Positions 28,111-37,733 of a DNA stretch of 64,000 bases are shown here, one piece after another. Below the pieces are notes generated by a model, which was given only the letters and a program-made list of their open reading frames with translations, made no database searches and was not told where the DNA came from. The stretch is taken from NCBI RefSeq assembly GCF_003403075.1, contig NZ_CP031557.1:2108001-2172000 (forward strand). The letters run 5' to 3'. The position numbers and the translations under genes were made by a program. Source of the DNA: Flavobacterium psychrotrophum (GTDB taxonomy: Bacteria > Bacteroidota > Bacteroidia > Flavobacteriales > Flavobacteriaceae). How positions within the stretch are numbered: the first letter of the stretch is position 1; each line of letters begins with the position of its first letter.

Positions 28111-28185
28111 CGACTTCTCGGGCACTCCGCTGTATCTTTTTCTGCGAAAAAGGATGCCGTTGCGGTCCCGGTCGCGGGAGTGAAC
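28111..28185. repeat. Palindromic REP-like element
   Basis: An outer pair CACTCCGC (28123-28130) and GCGGGAGTG (28174-28182) encloses an inner hairpin CTTTTTC-TGC-GAAAAAG (28136-28152). The style, a GGGCxCTCCGCT entry, a CTTTTT...AAAAAGG hairpin and a GTTGCGGTCCC exit, matches intergenic palindromic repeats I recall from Flavobacteriales. It lies exactly between the conjugative backbone and the defence island. No second copy was seen in the window. Confidence 0.5.
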
Positions 28186-28229
28186 ATGAAAAGCTATATC
28201 AGAAATATGTTTAAATATTAACTATTTAA

Positions 28230-29630
28230 TTAGATATAAGGCAACTTTACGCCGAGCTTATATACTTTGTAATAGGCAGGTATTTCCTTCATATTATCTC
28301 TGATATTTTCTAATGAAAAATCTTCAATCCCGTTTTCCATGTCAGGATAAATAATTAAACAAGATATATTTATATCTCCAGTCACTTTCAATTTTTCCCG
28401 GACCTTTTTCAAACGTGCATATCCGGCTACTTGACGAATATCATCGTGTACCTGTCCGTGTTGATAATGGAGTTTGTATTTAGCATCGATAACCACTTGA
28501 AAATCAGGTTTTGAAACTAAAATATCTAGTGCATTGCCATAGGTTTTAAATTGAAAATGGATTTCTTTTTTACCAGCTGGATTGGCTTCTATCATTTTAC
28601 TATAAACATACAATTCGAATAACCGGGGCATGTCTATCCAGAATGGCGGTGTTGCAATTTCTTTGGAACTCGTCTGTGTAATGTTATAAGCAAAACGCTT
28701 CAGTATATGCTGACCCGTCTGCAAAGCTTCTTCATACGCTTTGTAAAATGGATTGTGCTTGATGTGCTTAAGTTCATATTCGTTGACTACATTCGAAATC
28801 AATTCAAAAGCGGGACGACAATAGTTTATAGTATGTTGTATATCCGAATAAATGGTTCCAAAAAGAGATTTATTGTTTTCCAAATAGGCCGTGGCAAATT
28901 GCAACACCTTTTTTAAAAAACGGTTTTCAGGATGGTCGTAGCCGAATTGCTGGTACTCACAGTATGTAGTTGTGAATCGATTCTTAAAAACATTCTGCTT
29001 AATATGTTGTCCAACCAATATTTTGCCTTTAACCCTGTTGTTAAGGTTTTCCTGCACTTTGTAGTAATTTTTCTTTAACCCTTTACGGACAATGTTTTTC
29101 AATATCTGTAAAAAACGTACAATCAGGAAAGGGGTTAGCCTATCGTCTTTTTGTTCAATTTTAATGGGCTGGGCAAGCCAGTCAATTTTAACCAAGTTTA
29201 TGATTTCTCTGTTACTCTCATCAACTGACGCTACCTGCAACAGCATACTTAGGTAATCCAGTTCAAATATAGACCCATCAACTTCTTTCGACCTTTTCTG
29301 CTTTGTGTTATCATCGGAATCATGTTCGCTTTTTTTATCAAACAATTTAGCATACTTACTGTTTATTTTTGGTTCAACATACAAGTACCTACCTGTCTTT
29401 CCAATCCAGTCAAGCCCAATACAGTAATCTGCCTTCAGTTCAAAATCTAAATCTTTTCTATTAAATATAAAACAATGACTGCTATCATTGAACGGCTTAG
29501 ACACTACCGATTCAAACAGTTCAAATTTTGACCGATGAATTTTTACGATGCCTTCTTGTTCTGGCTGTTGCTCTTCATCATTCACGAAGCGGATTAGAAG
29601 GCTTTTATGTTCGGATAAACAAATACCCAT
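28230..29630 (-). CDS. mcrC: McrC, nuclease subunit of a type IV restriction system
   Basis: This protein has 466 residues. The C-terminal half carries the PD-(D/E)XK nuclease signature, with NALDILVSKPDFQVVIDAKY (key Asp, then Asp-Ala-Lys at about 382-384). In this system McrC joins the McrB hexamer and cuts DNA carrying modified cytosines. Its start overlaps the McrB stop by one base, so the two are translationally coupled. It is the last gene of the defence island. The sequence is AT-rich like the rest of the island, in contrast to the tra genes, which suggests a separate origin. Confidence 0.9.
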   Translation of the reverse strand: MGICLSEHKSLLIRFVNDEEQQPEQEGIVKIHRSKFELFESVVSKPFNDSSHCFIFNRKDLDFELKADYCIGLDWIGKTGRYLYVEPKINSKYAKLFDKKSEHDSDDNTKQKRSKEVDGSIFELDYLSMLLQVASVDESNREIINLVKIDWLAQPIKIEQKDDRLTPFLIVRFLQILKNIVRKGLKKNYYKVQENLNNRVKGKILVGQHIKQNVFKNRFTTTYCEYQQFGYDHPENRFLKKVLQFATAYLENNKSLFGTIYSDIQHTINYCRPAFELISNVVNEYELKHIKHNPFYKAYEEALQTGQHILKRFAYNITQTSSKEIATPPFWIDMPRLFELYVYSKMIEANPAGKKEIHFQFKTYGNALDILVSKPDFQVVIDAKYKLHYQHGQVHDDIRQVAGYARLKKVREKLKVTGDINISCLIIYPDMENGIEDFSLENIRDNMKEIPAYYKVYKLGVKLPYI

Positions 29631-31654
29631 TATATAGAAGGAGCTAAAGCTTCAATTTTTTCCTTGATTTTTTCGCCCGTTAAAACGCCATCTCTTACAT
29701 ATTCCCGTAAAATCGGCTTGATTTCGTATTCAAGTCGAATTTCGGTCGAAGCGCCATCTGTTTCTGCTGATTTATCGATAAAATAGGAATGACCTAATTG
29801 GACGTCTTTCTTCTCAAATTCAGGTGATAAATTGGTATCGAACAAAGCCGCTACTGTATCAAATAAAACGCCGTCAAATGTTTCCAAACCTTGTGTCTCT
29901 TTAAGATTTTCTGATGGAACATCTACAAATGCAAAACGCCTGCGGATGGCGTAATCAATATGCCCCACCGAACGATCGGCAGTATTCATAGTGCCAATGA
30001 TGTAAAGATTTGGAGGTAAAATCAATTTATTATCGTCTTCGACGGCATACATACTTTCTACGGCCTCTCCCCGGTATTCTAGGGCATAAATGAGTTCGCC
30101 TAAAACAGATGAAAGGTTAGCCCGATTAATTTCGTCTATAATGAGCACGTAATTTCTGGGAGCTTCTGAATAAGACTCTCCTTGATACTTATACTCATCA
30201 AAGAAAATTTTGAGCAGGGCATTATAATAGGTATAGCGATAATGTGCATGGATAAATTTCTCTTTATCTAATTGCTTATTTGTCAATTCAAGCTCTCCCG
30301 AAACTATAGCCTTAACCAGACTCTTGAACTCGCTAAATTTTATATATCCGGGTGTTTGCCAGGATTGGGCATACTTAAAATAAGAATCCGTTACTTCATA
30401 AATCTTAATATCCCCTGAAAGTGTTACTTGCTCTTCAGGCAATTTTGCTTCAACATTACTCTTAAACTCTTCAAACTTGGAATCTACCCATTGCTCAATG
30501 TTTGATTCAGAAGAATTGTTATGGCTTGCTATATAATTCCTTAACGCTTTTTCAGCAAACAAACCAAGTGTTTTATTTACATTTTTATACTCGATTTTCT
30601 CACCTTTTGATTCGGCTACGATACCACGTACAAAGTCTTCATAAGTGTAGCTGGGATGGAATTGAATTAGTTTGACTTGTTCTGAGTCCTTTTTATTAAC
30701 ATTTACATTTTCCGTTATATATTTAGCCAATGACATTTCATACGCTTCAACATTTTTTAAAGTTGAGGTTTTCCAATCTAAATTATCTTTATAATATTTT
30801 ATTATCCCAGAGATTGTTGGAAGACGATTTTCTCCAGATGTAGTAATTTCAATATTGTCTTGATTAATCGAAATTATCTCAAATTTTTTCGTCCCACCGA
30901 CACTATCAAATTTTAAACCCAAATTAAGGTTATTCTTTACAAACTCTTTATCAATTTGGTTTAATCCTAGTAATTGTTGAGCTATCTCTTTTGCCAATTT
31001 AGTTTTACCTGTACCTGGAGGACCTTGGAGGATAATTTGCCTTTTGTATTTAAGCAAGTTTATCTTTTTAGTGATTTCCTTCAATTGTATTTCCTGATGC
31101 GAAAGAGTTTCATTTTTCCTATTGTTTAATTCAAAAACCATACAGTATACCTCAAATTGTTTTTTTAGATCCGAAATCACAGTTTGATAATCCGAATCAT
31201 CTAATTTGTTGTCATTCAAATAAGGAATAGAATTTCCAAAAAGTAAAAACTCTTCTTCCTTCATTTTACCTAATTGGTCTTCTGAACCTATCTTAAAAGA
31301 ATAATTTGGAACAACATTTTTTATTTTAAAATATAAATCTTTAAAAGAAATGCCTAAGGAATTTGCAATTTTTGCGGGATCATCATTATTAAAAGATCCT
31401 CTTTGGCTGTTAATTCCAAGTCCGTAACCTAATTCTCCATTCCGTAAATATAAATGATACTGGATTTCTTTTTTTCCTCCTCTATTGTAAACCCATTCTG
31501 ATTTATCTTTATCATATTCCGAAAAAAGTATTCTATTAGGTAGGTTATTTAATCCGGAAAGTTTTTTCCTAGCCTCTCTAAACTTTTGATTAAAGTTATC
31601 TCCTAGATCTGTTTCAATCTGCCTTATTAACGTTTCAAAATTCTGAAAATCCAT
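29630..31654 (-). CDS. mcrB: McrB, AAA+ GTPase of a type IV restriction system
   Basis: This is a 674-residue motor protein. An N-terminal DNA-recognition region (about 1-190, unlike E. coli McrB) precedes the Walker A motif GPPGTGKT at 211-218. A long insertion follows, then Walker B-like VLIIDEINRANLSSVLGEL and the McrB signature MNTADRS at 556-562, with the sensor Arg in IRRRFAFVDV. GTP use is a family property. The target modification depends on the N-terminal domain and cannot be predicted. The gene lies directly downstream of hsdS, 48 bases apart. Confidence 0.92.
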   Translation of the reverse strand: MDFQNFETLIRQIETDLGDNFNQKFREARKKLSGLNNLPNRILFSEYDKDKSEWVYNRGGKKEIQYHLYLRNGELGYGLGINSQRGSFNNDDPAKIANSLGISFKDLYFKIKNVVPNYSFKIGSEDQLGKMKEEEFLLFGNSIPYLNDNKLDDSDYQTVISDLKKQFEVYCMVFELNNRKNETLSHQEIQLKEITKKINLLKYKRQIILQGPPGTGKTKLAKEIAQQLLGLNQIDKEFVKNNLNLGLKFDSVGGTKKFEIISINQDNIEITTSGENRLPTISGIIKYYKDNLDWKTSTLKNVEAYEMSLAKYITENVNVNKKDSEQVKLIQFHPSYTYEDFVRGIVAESKGEKIEYKNVNKTLGLFAEKALRNYIASHNNSSESNIEQWVDSKFEEFKSNVEAKLPEEQVTLSGDIKIYEVTDSYFKYAQSWQTPGYIKFSEFKSLVKAIVSGELELTNKQLDKEKFIHAHYRYTYYNALLKIFFDEYKYQGESYSEAPRNYVLIIDEINRANLSSVLGELIYALEYRGEAVESMYAVEDDNKLILPPNLYIIGTMNTADRSVGHIDYAIRRRFAFVDVPSENLKETQGLETFDGVLFDTVAALFDTNLSPEFEKKDVQLGHSYFIDKSAETDGASTEIRLEYEIKPILREYVRDGVLTGEKIKEKIEALAPSI

Positions 31655-31702
31655 ATTTATTATTTAAAAAGCTTCGATGTGATAATTTCTAACATCTAAA
31701 TA

Positions 31703-32920
31703 TTATTTATACGATACACTCCCCTCAGCCACCATACCCACTTTCTCCTTAGCCTCAGCGACAGTTACCTGCCCGTTCATCAACATAGGCAATAACCAAT
31801 CGCGAAGCGAAGCAAGTTCATGGTTTTGTTTTTTATTTAAATCAATTTTTTTTATAATTTGATTAGTTTGAGTGAAAAAACTATTCAGAACCGCTGACGC
31901 AGGATTGAGTATCCTTAGTTTAGAAACATGAGGAACAGTCAATTGCTGCTGTACAGAACCTGAGTTTTCAAAAACTAAGTTTTTAATTTCGTAGTAAAAA
32001 AACAGTGCTCTATATTTTACTTTAGGAATAATAGATATTAAACGTATAATCGGAAAATACGATTCATTTCTTAACACTGTATAACCAATAGTCCCTCTAG
32101 CCGAAATTGTTATACTTGGTTCACTTATCTTAGCCAACTTCGTATAGCCATAAAGGCCTTCATTAGTTGACCCATTTGAAAATATAGGTATTCTATAATC
32201 TTCGGTTTTTACTTTCGATATTAAATCAGGTTTATCACCACCGGCATTAATAGCAGCGATATCTCCGAGCTCTTTTACCTCCCATCTTTCTGGAATCTCC
32301 CTCTTCAACGCATCATTCCAGACCATTTTACCGCCTGACGATTTATAAGGCTTGCCATGAGCATTCGGAAAATCAAATTGTATAAACCAATAGTCATACA
32401 GCGTTTTGACCATTGCCTCCAGCTCTGCGTTGATTTTGCTGTTTAATTCTATTTTATCGTCTAAAGTTGAAAGGACAGAGGCGATTTTCTGCTGGGTTGG
32501 AAGATTTAAATTTGGGATTTCAAATTCAAGTATCTGATTTTTATCACCACGAGGCATTTTAGTTCCCTTTGAGCCAGCCATCGTATGATCAAAAAACATA
32601 TCCTGAAATAAGTTATAATAAACAAATCTCGAGTCAAAATCATTCCTAACGACAAAAGTCAAAACATCGCTGGAAACTCCTCCATCATTCTTAGCATACC
32701 AAATCTTTTTTAAGTATGGACGTATATTCGAAATCAATATATTTCCAGCAGAATACTTAGTAGTATTATTAATTGATGCAGGAAGAGCATCAATTCTAGT
32801 AACACCTTGTTTATTCTGAAGTAAATTTTCAGTTGAGACGTATGACTCAAGTTTTAGTTCCCCATATGGTATTCTTTCTTTAGAATAAAATACAACATCC
32901 TTCAACTTTATTTTACTCAT
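31703..32920 (-). CDS. hsdS: HsdS, type I restriction specificity subunit
   Basis: The protein has 405 residues, two target-recognition domains and the usual conserved helical spacers. The first spacer is IASVLSTLDDKIELNSKINA with ELEAMVKTLYDYWFIQFDFP; the second is ELASLRDWLLPMLMNGQVTV near the end. Each domain would recognise one half of a bipartite DNA target. It overlaps hsdM by eight bases. No second hsdS copy or partial domain was seen nearby, so there is no sign of phase variation by inversion. Confidence 0.92.
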   Translation of the reverse strand: MSKIKLKDVVFYSKERIPYGELKLESYVSTENLLQNKQGVTRIDALPASINNTTKYSAGNILISNIRPYLKKIWYAKNDGGVSSDVLTFVVRNDFDSRFVYYNLFQDMFFDHTMAGSKGTKMPRGDKNQILEFEIPNLNLPTQQKIASVLSTLDDKIELNSKINAELEAMVKTLYDYWFIQFDFPNAHGKPYKSSGGKMVWNDALKREIPERWEVKELGDIAAINAGGDKPDLISKVKTEDYRIPIFSNGSTNEGLYGYTKLAKISEPSITISARGTIGYTVLRNESYFPIIRLISIIPKVKYRALFFYYEIKNLVFENSGSVQQQLTVPHVSKLRILNPASAVLNSFFTQTNQIIKKIDLNKKQNHELASLRDWLLPMLMNGQVTVAEAKEKVGMVAEGSVSYK

Positions 32921-34529
32921 ACCTTAAACCCTTTAATTGTTCCTGAATTTCTTGGTCTAAGGCATTACCTTCTGCAAAAAGGCTTTGCAGTCGATTTTGA
33001 AAACCGTCCATTTTTTCTGCAAATTCTTCTGCTGTAATATCCACATACTCAATTTTTACCTCAAAATACTGCCCGGCACTAAAGCTGTAGTTTTTTTCTA
33101 TTACCTGTGCTCTGCTAACCACTACAGAGAGGTCGCGTACGGCCTGTATGGCATTAAAGGTATCAATAATAAGGTTTTCCTCGACAGGGGTTAATACGGT
33201 GCGCTGGTTTTTACCCTCCTTAACCGTTTCTCCCAGTTTAGAGGCATCCATCAATACCATCTGGTCGCTATCGGCTTTCTTATCCAAAAACAACACCGAA
33301 ACGTTGGTACCCGTACTGGCAAAAATATTACTGGGCATACTTACCACGCCACGCAGCCAGCCGTTAGTTATAATGCGCTCACGGATTTTCTTTTCAATGC
33401 CGCTTTGCGCAGTAATAAAACCGGTGGGCACTACAATAGCCGCTTTTCCGGTATCATTCAATGAGTACATAATATGCTGTATGAATAGCAGATAGATGGC
33501 CATTGATTCTTTCTTACTTTTCGGTATATTAGGAATCCCGGCAAAAAAACGTTTTTTAAAAGCGTCTTTATCTAAATCAGCATGAAAATCGGAAAAATCC
33601 AGCTTAAATGGCGGATTAGAAACGATGTAGTCGAACTCTTTGTCCAAATAGTTCGGTTGCGCTATCGTATTGGTCTTGATAATGTTCGGTATAGAATGCG
33701 TCAGGTTATTCAATACCAAATTCAGACGCAGCATATTGCTCGATTTCTGCGAAATATCCTCGGAGTAAATCGTACAGTTCTCTTCGCCAATCTCGTGGGC
33801 GATACTCATTAATAACGTGCCCGACCCCGCCGAAGGGTCATACACTTTTGCCCCCTTTACCGGTCCGGGTACCATAATTTGTGCCATAATGCGAGCAACT
33901 GCATGGGGTGTGTAATACTCTGCATATTTCCCGCCACTATCGGTATTGTAATCCTTAATAAGATATTCAAAAATGGTAGCGAAAAAATCGTATTTCTGCT
34001 CAAACATCTCCTCAAAACTAAACTCAAACAGCTTGTTGACTAAGGCTTTTGCAAACGCATCACGCTGCGAGGAATCTGAAATAAACTGCGTTAAATCGTC
34101 AAACAAGCTATCTTTAGCGCCGGTAAAAGATTTTACCGAAAATACTTCGGCGTTTTCAACCGAAACCTGTCTTAGAGTGTCGTCAAAAGTTTTACCGAAA
34201 TCGGGATCATTCTGGATGGTAAACAAATGCGAGATAAGGTGCTGTGGCCTTAATCGCGGAATATTAGGGTCTAATGAAGCTACCAAAAAACTGTAGTCCT
34301 CATCACTTAGGTTACGTAAGGCTTCCGAAAAATTCTCAGCTTCACTTATAGCGGGCATTTCCTGCTTTACGGCGTACCTAAATTTATCGTTTAGAAATTT
34401 ATACAGGAATACCTGGGTAATTATTTTAAATTCGTTTCCGTCATTTCCCAAACCATAGTTGGCGCAGACACTTTTTAGATTGTCAATAAGTGCCTTGGTT
34501 TTGGTCATGAAGTTAATGTCCTGGGTCAT
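32913..34529 (-). CDS. hsdM: HsdM, type I N6-adenine methyltransferase
   Basis: This is a 538-residue methyltransferase subunit. An N-terminal HsdM_N helical domain spans about residues 1-150. The SAM-binding motif DPSAGSGTLL is at 231-240 and the catalytic NPPF motif at 305-308, which marks N6-adenine methylation. With HsdS it methylates host DNA, and with HsdR it cuts unmodified DNA. It starts three bases after the hsdR stop, and its end overlaps hsdS. An ATG seven codons later (MTKTKALI) is a possible start. Confidence 0.94.
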   Translation of the reverse strand: MTQDINFMTKTKALIDNLKSVCANYGLGNDGNEFKIITQVFLYKFLNDKFRYAVKQEMPAISEAENFSEALRNLSDEDYSFLVASLDPNIPRLRPQHLISHLFTIQNDPDFGKTFDDTLRQVSVENAEVFSVKSFTGAKDSLFDDLTQFISDSSQRDAFAKALVNKLFEFSFEEMFEQKYDFFATIFEYLIKDYNTDSGGKYAEYYTPHAVARIMAQIMVPGPVKGAKVYDPSAGSGTLLMSIAHEIGEENCTIYSEDISQKSSNMLRLNLVLNNLTHSIPNIIKTNTIAQPNYLDKEFDYIVSNPPFKLDFSDFHADLDKDAFKKRFFAGIPNIPKSKKESMAIYLLFIQHIMYSLNDTGKAAIVVPTGFITAQSGIEKKIRERIITNGWLRGVVSMPSNIFASTGTNVSVLFLDKKADSDQMVLMDASKLGETVKEGKNQRTVLTPVEENLIIDTFNAIQAVRDLSVVVSRAQVIEKNYSFSAGQYFEVKIEYVDITAEEFAEKMDGFQNRLQSLFAEGNALDQEIQEQLKGLRYE

Positions 34530-34532
34530 GTA

Positions 34533-37500
34533 TTATCTGTATTGATATTGGTGTAAATACTCGTTTACAATTAAATTATTAATAGATTCGGTAGTGGGGA
34601 AATCTAGCGGTATGTTCTCATTTTTCTTGAATTCCTGTACCACCAGTTGCAGCAAATACCGTTTAAAAAAGGCTTCGTTTTTCAACACATCTTCCTGGCC
34701 TTCCAGTTTACTATCCACGTGTTGCTTCACCTGCATTAACGCCTTATGCAATTGAATTTCTTTAGCATTGAGCGTTCCTTTTTCACTAAGCCGCTTATGC
34801 ACGCGGACATACTTGTCATCGTTTTCATACTTGGCTTTCAGCAAAGCATTTTTACGGTTTAGCTCTTTTGCCCGGTCGTAAATTTTTTGCAGCAAATGCA
34901 TGTTCTCTACCATATCGGCCTGAGAAATTTCGCTTAGGTTCCTGTTCTTAAAAATGCGTTCCAGTTCTTCGCGCAAACTTACAAATTGTGGATCAATTTG
35001 GTCGAAATTATGCTGCAGCGATTCCCTGGTTTTACGTAAAATATTTTTAAACTCATCTGCTAATACAAGTTCGCTCTCGTCTACTTTAATAAACTGGAAA
35101 ATAATATCTTCTAAAGCCGTGTTTAGCAAATTGGCAGAAGCCTCTTCATTACCTATGCTTTCAAGGAAATTAAGGTTATCCAGACGGTGTTGCGCTTCAA
35201 GCAGCAGGCGGTTCCATACCTCAAAATCGGCTATGCCATCAAGCGCATCATAACCGTTTACGGCAATAATATTTTTAAGTTCTTTGGCAGTACGCAAAGC
35301 CCTTATCAATCGCAGCAGCTCATTTTTATCGGTAAGCCGGGCAATTTGCTGCGAAAATAGCTCCATGTTCTGCGTATCGTAATGAAATAACGTTTCCCTG
35401 ATTTCCTGTATTTCCTTCCGGATTTCCTCCTCTGTTTTAAACAGGTGGGAATACATTTCCATTTCGTCGCCCAACTGTTCCTGCAACTCGTCAAAATACA
35501 GCTTGTTGGTACGATCAAACGCTTTGGAGATGTCGGCAAAATCCACTACATAGCCATACTGGTATTTCTTATACGGGCGGTTCACACGGGTCAGGGTCTG
35601 TAATAAGTTATGATCCTGGATTATGCGCGTCAGGTATAATTTCTTCAACCGTTTGGCATCGAAACCCGTCAGCAGCATGTTGTAGACAAATAATATATCA
35701 ACTTTGCCTTTTTTATATGCATTAATTAACTCTTTACGAACGGCTTTGTCGTTAACATCATGTAAAATCAGCGCCGCGCTCAGGGTTGGCTCATCATGTA
35801 ATCCGTATTTCGCCTTTGGCTCAGCTGCCATTAAAAGGCTGGCATCGGTTTCCTGCACGCCATATTTTTCCTGAAACAACAGGAAGAGCTCCTTTGCCTG
35901 GTCGGCAGAATCACAAACCACCAAACCGCCTAACGATGTATCCTGGTTGTCTCGACGGAATTTGATTAAATCTTTAGTAATATAATCGAGTAAAGGCGCG
36001 GCAAACTTAGGATGCGCATATATTTGTCTTGTAGTTATGTCGCCTTGCAACACCTTGATTTCGTCCATGACCTCCTTCATTTCCATTTTGAAGTTGCCCT
36101 CAATCTGTTCGCGAATAAGGCGAAGCGTATAGCCATCGGCAATGGACATGTTGTAGTAGTACTTGTGGATGTAATTGCCAAACAACAATTTTGAATCGTA
36201 GTCCTTTGCAACTTCTTTTAATAATGGTGTGCCGGTCAAGGCAATCATTACCGCTGAGCGGTCAGAATTAAACAGGTGGCCCAAATAACTTCCTTTCGGG
36301 TTGTAACTACGGTGGGCTTCATCTAAAAAGTAAACCCTTTGCACATTGATATCGTACATAAGATCTTTAGCTGAAACGGCATCTTCTGAGAATTTCTGAA
36401 TGTTGACTACTGTAATTTCAGGCTCTCCGGAATCGTTATGCAAAGCGCCGACTACCTGCAAGTCTTTAACAAATTCATCTTTAGAATTTACCTGCTTTAC
36501 CCTCAGGCCTCGATTGGCAAATTCGCCAGAAGCCTGGATTAACAAATCCAAACGGTCTACGATAAAGTAGAACTTGGGTATAATTTGTTGCTTAGCATAA
36601 TAATCGGTTAGATACTTCACGTTATAATAGGCCAGGGCCGTTTTACCCGAACCCTGGGTATGCCAGATAATTCCTTTGTTTTGACCTGCCTGTAGCTTTG
36701 CCTCAATTGCCTGCGTGGCAAATAACTGAGGATAGCGCATAATGTGTTTTTGGTACGAAATTTTACCCTGAGTATCTTCCTTTACATAAGCAATGGCATA
36801 TTTCAGCAAAAATTGTAAGCGCTCTTTACCGAATAAAGAAGTTAAAATTCGGTTTGTTGGTGTCCTTTCCTCTTTATTGATAAGGTATTCCGGACTGTTT
36901 TTAATAACAATCAGGTTGTTATCTTTAAGCAGCTCAATTTCGGTTTTCTCGTCAATTGTAAGCAACTTTTGCTTTACAGGATACTCCTCATCTTCCCTGA
37001 AGAAATTGAAATGAACCTGATCGTAAGACGGAGTTCCATAGAATGCCCCAAAGACAGGGTCTACAATTCCGTCTTCATATTCCATATTGTTAGAGAACAC
37101 CAATAACTGTGTTAGATTAGCAAAACGCCGGAAGTGTTTATTAGCGAAGCGTTTATTGATACGATTCCGTTCAGCGATAACCCCCTCTTTATTGTGTGGT
37201 TTCTTAACCTCAATAAATGCCAAAGGCATCCCATTAATTAAAACGGTAATATCAGGGCGAAACTCTTCATCACCCGTTTTGCAGGTTAACTCTGTAGTGA
37301 CATGGAATTCGTTATTGGAAAAATCTGCAAAATCTATCAGTTTCAGCCCTGATGTAGCCACCAACCGCTCATAGAATTTTTTACCTAAATCTTCATAGTC
37401 GAGCTCTAAATTAATTTCATCGAGTAAACGCTGGGCATCTTGCTCAGAAATATTATTTATGGCAGCTATCTTTGGAATAAAAATAGAGGGGAAGATATTG

Positions 37501-37607
37501 TTTTCTTCTATCCTTATCTGCTGATTAGAAGGAATATATCTATAACCCAGGCGCATTAAGTGCAGTAAAGCAGGAATTTTTACCCGGGAATCTTCATTAA
37601 ACGTCAT
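34533..37607 (-). CDS. hsdR: HsdR, type I restriction translocase-nuclease
   Basis: This is a 1024-residue restriction subunit. The N-terminal nuclease shows Asp119 in PDITVLING and the ExK pair in AFIEVKKP (Glu133, Lys135). The SF2 motor follows: HTQGSGKTAL at 316-325, the DEAH box in FLDEAHRSY (429-432) and MIALTGTPLL. A long helical C-terminal part should bind HsdM. It is the first gene of the R-M-S order and begins about 125 bases after the AbiC-like gene, so it probably has its own promoter in 37608-37733. Confidence 0.94.
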   Translation of the reverse strand: MTFNEDSRVKIPALLHLMRLGYRYIPSNQQIRIEENNIFPSIFIPKIAAINNISEQDAQRLLDEINLELDYEDLGKKFYERLVATSGLKLIDFADFSNNEFHVTTELTCKTGDEEFRPDITVLINGMPLAFIEVKKPHNKEGVIAERNRINKRFANKHFRRFANLTQLLVFSNNMEYEDGIVDPVFGAFYGTPSYDQVHFNFFREDEEYPVKQKLLTIDEKTEIELLKDNNLIVIKNSPEYLINKEERTPTNRILTSLFGKERLQFLLKYAIAYVKEDTQGKISYQKHIMRYPQLFATQAIEAKLQAGQNKGIIWHTQGSGKTALAYYNVKYLTDYYAKQQIIPKFYFIVDRLDLLIQASGEFANRGLRVKQVNSKDEFVKDLQVVGALHNDSGEPEITVVNIQKFSEDAVSAKDLMYDINVQRVYFLDEAHRSYNPKGSYLGHLFNSDRSAVMIALTGTPLLKEVAKDYDSKLLFGNYIHKYYYNMSIADGYTLRLIREQIEGNFKMEMKEVMDEIKVLQGDITTRQIYAHPKFAAPLLDYITKDLIKFRRDNQDTSLGGLVVCDSADQAKELFLLFQEKYGVQETDASLLMAAEPKAKYGLHDEPTLSAALILHDVNDKAVRKELINAYKKGKVDILFVYNMLLTGFDAKRLKKLYLTRIIQDHNLLQTLTRVNRPYKKYQYGYVVDFADISKAFDRTNKLYFDELQEQLGDEMEMYSHLFKTEEEIRKEIQEIRETLFHYDTQNMELFSQQIARLTDKNELLRLIRALRTAKELKNIIAVNGYDALDGIADFEVWNRLLLEAQHRLDNLNFLESIGNEEASANLLNTALEDIIFQFIKVDESELVLADEFKNILRKTRESLQHNFDQIDPQFVSLREELERIFKNRNLSEISQADMVENMHLLQKIYDRAKELNRKNALLKAKYENDDKYVRVHKRLSEKGTLNAKEIQLHKALMQVKQHVDSKLEGQEDVLKNEAFFKRYLLQLVVQEFKKNENIPLDFPTTESINNLIVNEYLHQYQYR

Positions 37608-37733
37608 ATAGAAGGAGTTGATTTCCTGTAAAAATACGGTTTTATTAGTTTAGTCCATTAACACAAAATTGGGAGAATTTAAAATCTCAATGAAATTCAA
37701 TCAATAATATAGCCGTCATACACGATTACTTGA

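Noticed and set aside
31703..34529. Possible phase-variable hsdS inversion system
   Set aside because: Only one hsdS copy is present, with no inverted partial copy and no recombinase gene nearby.
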